Positions 5,664 through 9,707 of a stretch of DNA of 9,707 bases are shown in pieces. Position numbers and translations under genes: made by a program. The notes under the pieces were generated by a model that made no database searches, was not told where the DNA came from, and saw only the letters and a list, made by a program, of their open reading frames with translations. The stretch's first letter is position 1. Each line of letters starts with the position of its first letter. The stretch is from Alphaproteobacteria bacterium (GTDB lineage: Bacteria > Pseudomonadota > Alphaproteobacteria > Rhizobiales > Aestuariivirgaceae), in NCBI GenBank assembly GCA_026400595.1, contig JAPLOT010000116.1:1-9707 (forward strand), read 5' to 3'.

Positions 5664-7226
5664 TCACAGCCGGAACAGGGCGATGGCAATTGCCACCAGG
5701 GCCGCCGCACCGATCACCGCGGCGTAGCGCAGCGGCCGGTTGCGCCGCGCCTCGGCCAGGGCCAGCGCTTCGGTCGTCTGCCGGTCGAGCCGCAGTCCTC
5801 CCGACTTCGCCATGTCGGACAGCATCGTGCTGGCCTTTGCCGCGTCTTCCAACAGGGCGGGGAGACTCATGGCCATCCGGCCCAGACTGTTGACGCCGGA
5901 CTCGATCCTGCCGGCCGGCCCCAGCTTGCGCTCGATCCAGCCGCGTACCACGGGCTCGGCGGTCACCCACATGTTGAGGTCGGGATTGAGCGTGCGGGCA
6001 ACCCCTTCCACCACCACCATGGTCTTCTGCAACAGCAGGAGCTGTGGCTGCGTCTGCATCTTGAACTGGGACGTCACCTCGAAGAGCTGGGTCAGCAGGC
6101 GCGCCATGGAAATGTCATTGGCGGAAAGCCCCATGATCGGCTCGCCCACGGCACGGAGCGCCTGGGCGAAACTCGCCGGGTCCTGATCAGGCGGCACGTA
6201 GCCGGCTTCGAAATGCACCTGGCTGATGCGCATGTAGTCGCGCGTGATGAAGCCGTAGAGGATCTCGGCGAGGAACATGCCCTCGCGCGCACTGAGGCGT
6301 CCGGTAATGCCGAAGTCCACCGCCACGAGAGTACCTTCACGGTCGACGAAGAGATTGCCGGGGTGCATGTCGGCGTGGAAGAAGCCGTCGCGGATCGCCT
6401 GTCGCAGAAAACTCTGGATCACCGTGTCGGCCAACTGCTTCAGGTCGAAACCCTGGGCTCTCAGGGCCGCGACATCGGCGATCGGCGTGCCGTCGATCCA
6501 GCCGGTGGTCAGCACCTGGCGCGCACTGCGGCCCCAGTCGACGGCCGGCACGCGGAATCCGGGATCATCCCTGGTGTTCTCGGCGATCTCCGACATGGCG
6601 GATGCTTCCATGCGCAGGTCGAGTTCCAGCTTCATCGAGTCTTCCAGCATGGCCACGGCCGCCACGGGTCGGAGGCGGCGGCCCTCGGCGCTGAGGCGCT
6701 CGAGCAGGCGCGCAGCGAAGTAGAAGCTCTGCAGGTCGGCAGCGAAGCGCTTCTCGACGCCGGGTCGCAGCACCTTCACCGCCACGAGGCGGCCGTCAGC
6801 GGTACGGCCCTGGTGCACCTGCGCGATGGAGGCCGCAGCCACGGGTGCCGAGAGTTCGGTGAACTGCGTGTCCACGGGGCCGATATTGGCGGCGATGATC
6901 GCCCTGGCCTCGTCCATGCCGAAAGGCGGCAGGCGGTCCTGCAGCGCCTTGAGCTCGAAGGCGCGTTGCGGCCCGATGATATCGGGCCGCGTCGCGAGGA
7001 ACTGCCCGAGCTTGATGTAGCTGGGGCCTAATGCGGAGAGCGCTGCTGTCAGGCGGCTCTGCGGATCGCTTGCCGGCGATCCGGTACCGATCCGCATCAG
7101 CTTCACGCCGAGGCGTGCAGGCCAGGGCAGGTCAGCCAATTGCTGCGGCTGCAGCAGCACGTCATAGCGGGCGAGCGTCCGCCCGGCCCGGAACAGCCTC
7201 GCCATGTGCACAAGGCTCTGGAACAT
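5664..7226 (-). CDS. ubiB: UbiB-type atypical kinase/ATPase of ubiquinone biosynthesis (ABC1/ADCK family), 520 aa
   Basis: This membrane-associated protein kinase-like ATPase is needed for ubiquinone synthesis. It was formerly annotated as 2-polyprenylphenol 6-hydroxylase and is now thought to help extract or present polyprenyl intermediates to the Ubi complex. Family-specific marks are KLGQ (72-75) in the N-terminal extension, the alanine-rich loop APVAAASIAQVH (127-138) replacing a kinase glycine loop, the ATP lysine in VAVK (Lys151), ELD (201-203) as the ExD motif, HADMHPGN (284-291) as catalytic loop, and VDFG (303-306) with Asp304. A single C-terminal hydrophobic helix at about 497-519, after an RRNRPLR stretch, fits a membrane anchor. 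The reading frame stays open well upstream, but the family N-terminus (MFQSLVHMARL) begins at 7226. That ATG overlaps the ubiE stop as TGATG, with no good ribosome-binding site, so reinitiation after ubiE is likely. Confidence 0.96.
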   Translation of the reverse strand: MFQSLVHMARLFRAGRTLARYDVLLQPQQLADLPWPARLGVKLMRIGTGSPASDPQSRLTAALSALGPSYIKLGQFLATRPDIIGPQRAFELKALQDRLPPFGMDEARAIIAANIGPVDTQFTELSAPVAAASIAQVHQGRTADGRLVAVKVLRPGVEKRFAADLQSFYFAARLLERLSAEGRRLRPVAAVAMLEDSMKLELDLRMEASAMSEIAENTRDDPGFRVPAVDWGRSARQVLTTGWIDGTPIADVAALRAQGFDLKQLADTVIQSFLRQAIRDGFFHADMHPGNLFVDREGTLVAVDFGITGRLSAREGMFLAEILYGFITRDYMRISQVHFEAGYVPPDQDPASFAQALRAVGEPIMGLSANDISMARLLTQLFEVTSQFKMQTQPQLLLLQKTMVVVEGVARTLNPDLNMWVTAEPVVRGWIERKLGPAGRIESGVNSLGRMAMSLPALLEDAAKASTMLSDMAKSGGLRLDRQTTEALALAEARRNRPLRYAAVIGAAALVAIAIALFRL

Positions 7227-7990
7227 CAGATGCGCCAGCCGGAATGAATCGCCACGACGCCGCCAGTGAGATTGCGGTAGGTCGCGTTGGCGAAGCCCGC
7301 CGCGGAAATCATGTCGCGGAATTTCTCCTGCTTCGGGAAAGTGCGGATCGACTCCACGAGATAGCGGTAGGGATGGCCATCGCCGGTCACGACCTTGCCG
7401 ACGGCGGGAATGACGGTGAAGGAATAGGCATCGTAGACCGAGTCCAGCAGCGGAACATCGACCTGCGAGAACTCGAGGCACATGAAGCGGCCACCGGGCT
7501 TCAGCACCCGGTAGGCCTCGCCGAGGGCGCGGTCGATATGGGTCACGTTGCGGATGCCGAAGGCGATCGTATAGGCATCGAAGCTGCGATCGGGAAACGC
7601 CAGTGCCTCGGCATTGCCCACGGTGAAGTCGCAGCGCGCCAGGAGGCCTTCGCGCTCCGCCCGCTTGCGGCCCTCGGCCACCATCTCTGGCGAAATGTCG
7701 GCGACGGTCACATGGGTGCCATGCCCCCCGCGCCGCGCGATGCGGAAGGCAATGTCGCCGGTGCCGCCGGCCACGTCGAGGACGCTGAACGCCGTTTTCC
7801 GCCGCGGCGGATTGAGCATCGCCACGAAGTCGTCCTTCCACAGCCGGTGCAGCCCCCCCGACATGAGGTCGTTCATCTGGTCATAGCGTTCGGCAACCTT
7901 GGAGAAGACCTCGTTGACGAGGCTCTGCTTCTCGGCCTCGCCGACGCGGCGGAAGCCGAAGTCGACATCGGTCTTGCGGTCGTCCGTCAT
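7226..7990 (-). CDS. ubiE: Ubiquinone/menaquinone biosynthesis C-methyltransferase UbiE, 254 aa
   Basis: This SAM-dependent enzyme adds the C-methyl group in ubiquinone (and, where made, menaquinone) synthesis. Marks are the family entry motif VFSKVAERYDQMNDLMSGG (28-46), the SAM-binding motif I VLDVAGGTGD (70-79), the acidic strand end VADIS (96-100), GNAEALAFPD (125-134), FGIRNVTH (144-151) and RVLKPGGRF (161-169), and a C-terminal GGVVAIHSGW. Length is typical. The ATG at 7990 has GGAG at 7999-8002, 8 nt upstream and inside the 3' end of murJ, with a gap of only 4 nt between the genes. Its stop overlaps the ubiB start. In related genomes ubiE usually diverges from mutM; here mutM is at the far side of the block and murJ is the neighbour. 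Confidence 0.97.
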   Translation of the reverse strand: MTDDRKTDVDFGFRRVGEAEKQSLVNEVFSKVAERYDQMNDLMSGGLHRLWKDDFVAMLNPPRRKTAFSVLDVAGGTGDIAFRIARRGGHGTHVTVADISPEMVAEGRKRAEREGLLARCDFTVGNAEALAFPDRSFDAYTIAFGIRNVTHIDRALGEAYRVLKPGGRFMCLEFSQVDVPLLDSVYDAYSFTVIPAVGKVVTGDGHPYRYLVESIRTFPKQEKFRDMISAAGFANATYRNLTGGVVAIHSGWRI

Positions 7991-7994
7991 GGGT

Positions 7995-9554
7995 CTAGCT
8001 CCGCTTCAGCATGGCCATCAGCTCGCCGATCTTCATGGCGCCGGTGACGTGGGCCAGCAGGAAATAGCTGGATATGCCGCCGGCAACGAGAAGCGCAAGC
8101 CCCCATAAGGCCGCAAGGAAGCCTGCTCCTTCGGCATAGTTACCGGCCAGGAGGTGCTTGCCGGCCAGCAGCAGCGCGCCCATCGCGAGCGCGGCCAGCA
8201 CGATCCGCGGCAGGCGCTGACGCAGCCGCTGGTCGAGGGCAAAGTGTCCGCGCCGATTCAGGGTAAATGCCAGCTGAAAGGCATTCACCCAGGCCGCGAT
8301 GGTGGTGCCCATGGCGATGCCGACATGACCGAAGAACTGCGCGAGGGTGAAGCTGGCCACGATGTTCACCACCACCGACACGATGGCGAAGCGCATCGGC
8401 GTCGCGGTGTCCTCGCGGGCATAGAAGCCCGGCTGGAAGACCTTGATGAGAGCAAAGGCGGGGAGGCCCGCAGCGAAAACCAGCACGGTTGGCGCCACGG
8501 CCATGGTGTCGGCCCGGGTAAACGCGCCATGCTCGTAGACGGTGTGGATGATGGGGGCGGGTATGGCCATCAGGGCCATGGCCGCCGGCAAGGTAAGGAA
8601 CAGCGACAGTTCCAGCGCCCGGTTCTGGCTGGCCAGTGCCGCTGCGTCCTTGCCGGCGCGCAGCTTGCGCGACAGATCCGGCAGCAGCACCACGCCGATG
8701 GCGACGCCGATGACGCCCAGTGGCAACTGGTAGAGGCGATCGGCGTAGTAGAGGTAGGAGACGGCGCGATCGATGGTGGTGGCGATCATGGTCGCGATCA
8801 CCAGGTTGATCTGGGTGATGCCGCCGGAAATGACGCCGGGAATCGAAAGCCGGATCACCCGGCGCACATCGGGCGTGAGCTTCGGCATGCGCGGCAGGAG
8901 CCGCATGCCCGCGCGCCGGCAGGCGATCGCCAGCAGCAGGTATTGCGCGATACCCGCCGCGAAGATACCCCAGGCAAAGATGTAACCCGTCGCCGCCGTG
9001 TTGCCGGTGCCGAGGTACCAGGCCACGACATTGGCCGCGATCATCACCAGGTTCAGCAGGATCGGTGCGGCTGCCGCGGCGGTGAAGCGGTTGAGGCTGT
9101 TGAGCACGCCCGACTGCAGCGCGGTCAGGGAGATGAACAACAGGTAGGGAAAGCAGATGCGGGTAAGGTCGACGGCCAGGTCGAACTTCGGCGGATCGTC
9201 GGAGAAGCCTGGCGCGATCACCAGCATGATCAGCGGCATGGCGATCATCGCGAGGACCGAGAAGAGCATCAGCCACGTCAGCAGGACGGAAAAGACTTCG
9301 ATGGCGAAGGCGCGAGCCTTGGCTTCGCCGTCGCCTTCGATCTTCTTGGCGAACAGTGGCACGAAGGCGGAATTGAAGGCGCCCTCGGCAAAGAGCGCGC
9401 GGAAGAGATTGGGGAATCGCTGTGCCACGAAGAAGGCCTCGGCGATCGGGCCGGTACCCAGCGTGAAGGCGATGAGCTGATCGCGCAGGAAGCCGAGGAG
9501 GCGGCTGATCAGGGTGAAGCCACCGACGGTTGCCGCGGATTTGAGCAACGACAT
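7995..9554 (-). CDS. murJ: Lipid II flippase MurJ (MviN), 519 aa
   Basis: This integral inner-membrane flippase of the MOP superfamily moves lipid II across the membrane for peptidoglycan synthesis. The sequence is hydrophobic throughout, with enough segments for the family's 14 helices. The signature at 45-68 (core PNLFRALFAEGAFNSAFVPL) is diagnostic. Arg18, Arg24 and Arg52 fall at the same numbers as the essential arginines of E. coli MurJ, and Arg273 in YYADRL corresponds to the fourth (Arg270). The acidic residue usually Asp39 is Glu39 here (AEAFFVA), a conservative change. The ATG at 9554 follows glnD after 14 nt, with an AAGGGCGG ribosome-binding site at 9562-9569 that begins in the glnD stop codon. 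glnD-murJ order is standard in this class; the usual next gene, trpS, is not here but appears at the other end of the window. Confidence 0.97.
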   Translation of the reverse strand: MSLLKSAATVGGFTLISRLLGFLRDQLIAFTLGTGPIAEAFFVAQRFPNLFRALFAEGAFNSAFVPLFAKKIEGDGEAKARAFAIEVFSVLLTWLMLFSVLAMIAMPLIMLVIAPGFSDDPPKFDLAVDLTRICFPYLLFISLTALQSGVLNSLNRFTAAAAAPILLNLVMIAANVVAWYLGTGNTAATGYIFAWGIFAAGIAQYLLLAIACRRAGMRLLPRMPKLTPDVRRVIRLSIPGVISGGITQINLVIATMIATTIDRAVSYLYYADRLYQLPLGVIGVAIGVVLLPDLSRKLRAGKDAAALASQNRALELSLFLTLPAAMALMAIPAPIIHTVYEHGAFTRADTMAVAPTVLVFAAGLPAFALIKVFQPGFYAREDTATPMRFAIVSVVVNIVASFTLAQFFGHVGIAMGTTIAAWVNAFQLAFTLNRRGHFALDQRLRQRLPRIVLAALAMGALLLAGKHLLAGNYAEGAGFLAALWGLALLVAGGISSYFLLAHVTGAMKIGELMAMLKRS

Positions 9555-9568
9555 TCAGGCACCGCCCT

Positions 9569-9707
9569 TCATGCCGCCGCCGGCCGGGCTGGCCTGAGGA
9601 CGGCACTCAGCGCATTCTCGATCTGCTTGCGGCGCGACTCGTTCTCGATCTTCCCGCCGGTGAGATCCGTCACGTAGAAGACGTCGATGGCCTTCTCGCC
9701 AAAGGTC
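9569..9707 (-). CDS. glnD: Bifunctional uridylyltransferase/uridylyl-removing enzyme GlnD, C-terminal fragment (runs off the right edge)
   Basis: The last 45 codons are present, beginning TFGEKAIDVFYVTDLTGGKI and ending in RPARPAAA. This is the closing part of the second ACT domain of GlnD, where the GE-(K/R)-A-(I/V)-DVFYVTD strand and the following basic helix (ESRRKQIENAL) are typical. GlnD adds and removes UMP on PII proteins in response to glutamine. The uridylyltransferase and HD catalytic domains lie outside the window. The Ala/Pro-rich tail is a short, unconserved end. Adjacency to murJ supports the call. Confidence 0.92.
   Translation of the reverse strand, partial: TFGEKAIDVFYVTDLTGGKIENESRRKQIENALSAVLRPARPAAA

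Noticed and set aside
5193..7031. 612-aa plus-strand open frame opposite coaBC and ubiB
   Set aside because: It is antisense to two well-supported genes, very rich in His, Arg and Gly, with no recognisable domain. Such long open frames are expected opposite GC-rich genes.
7227..7841. N-terminal extension of the ubiB frame (a 725-aa reading)
   Set aside because: The extra 205 residues are an Arg-rich out-of-frame reading of ubiE. UbiB homology starts at MFQSLVHMARL, at 7226.
8154..9677. 507-aa plus-strand open frame opposite murJ and glnD
   Set aside because: Low-complexity His/Gly/Arg/Asp/Gln composition, antisense to the highly conserved MurJ; a base-composition shadow.
1..9707. Mobile element, defence system, biosynthetic cluster or CRISPR array
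   Set aside because: Every long stretch is accounted for by conserved housekeeping genes. No transposase, integrase, direct-repeat array or toxin-antitoxin pair was seen on either strand.

Overview
The window is a stretch of core chromosome from a high-G+C alphaproteobacterium, most likely of the order Hyphomicrobiales (Rhizobiales). Protein signatures, the glnD-murJ pair and the mutM-enoyl-CoA hydratase and coaBC-ubiB-ubiE gene sets all point that way. The genus cannot be fixed from sequence alone. There is no IS element, prophage, CRISPR array, tRNA or rRNA. Coding density is very high: the only gaps over 100 bases are 45-157 and 3052-3169.

Left edge (1-1823): the first codons of a minus-strand gene that looks like trpS run off the window. 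Divergent from it is a plus-strand pair, mutM (formamidopyrimidine-DNA glycosylase) and an enoyl-CoA hydratase, 7 nt apart and probably co-transcribed. mutM has no Shine-Dalgarno sequence, and a promoter-like pair of hexamers places its transcript start at or next to the ATG.

Middle (1810-3169): a minus-strand ROK-family transcriptional regulator overlaps the hydratase tail-to-tail by 14 bp. It has no sugar genes beside it. An AT-rich 17-bp palindrome lies in its 118-bp upstream gap.

Right side (3170-9707): seven minus-strand genes read from right to left as glnD (3' end only), murJ, ubiE, ubiB, coaBC, dut and a moeB/thiF-type E1-like enzyme. Spacings are 14, 4, -1, 42, -4 and -1 nt, so this is very probably one transcript with translational coupling. 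It joins nitrogen signalling (GlnD), lipid II flipping (MurJ), ubiquinone synthesis (UbiE, UbiB), CoA synthesis (CoaBC), dUTP removal (Dut) and sulfur-carrier activation (MoeB/ThiF).

The point of most interest is gene order. From memory of related genomes, glnD-murJ is normally followed by trpS, and ubiE normally sits divergently beside mutM. Here the mutM...ubiE block lies between murJ and trpS, with mutM and ubiE at its two outer ends, as if a circularised segment had been inserted. I see no previously undescribed molecular system. The window is mostly housekeeping genes with some unusual details.
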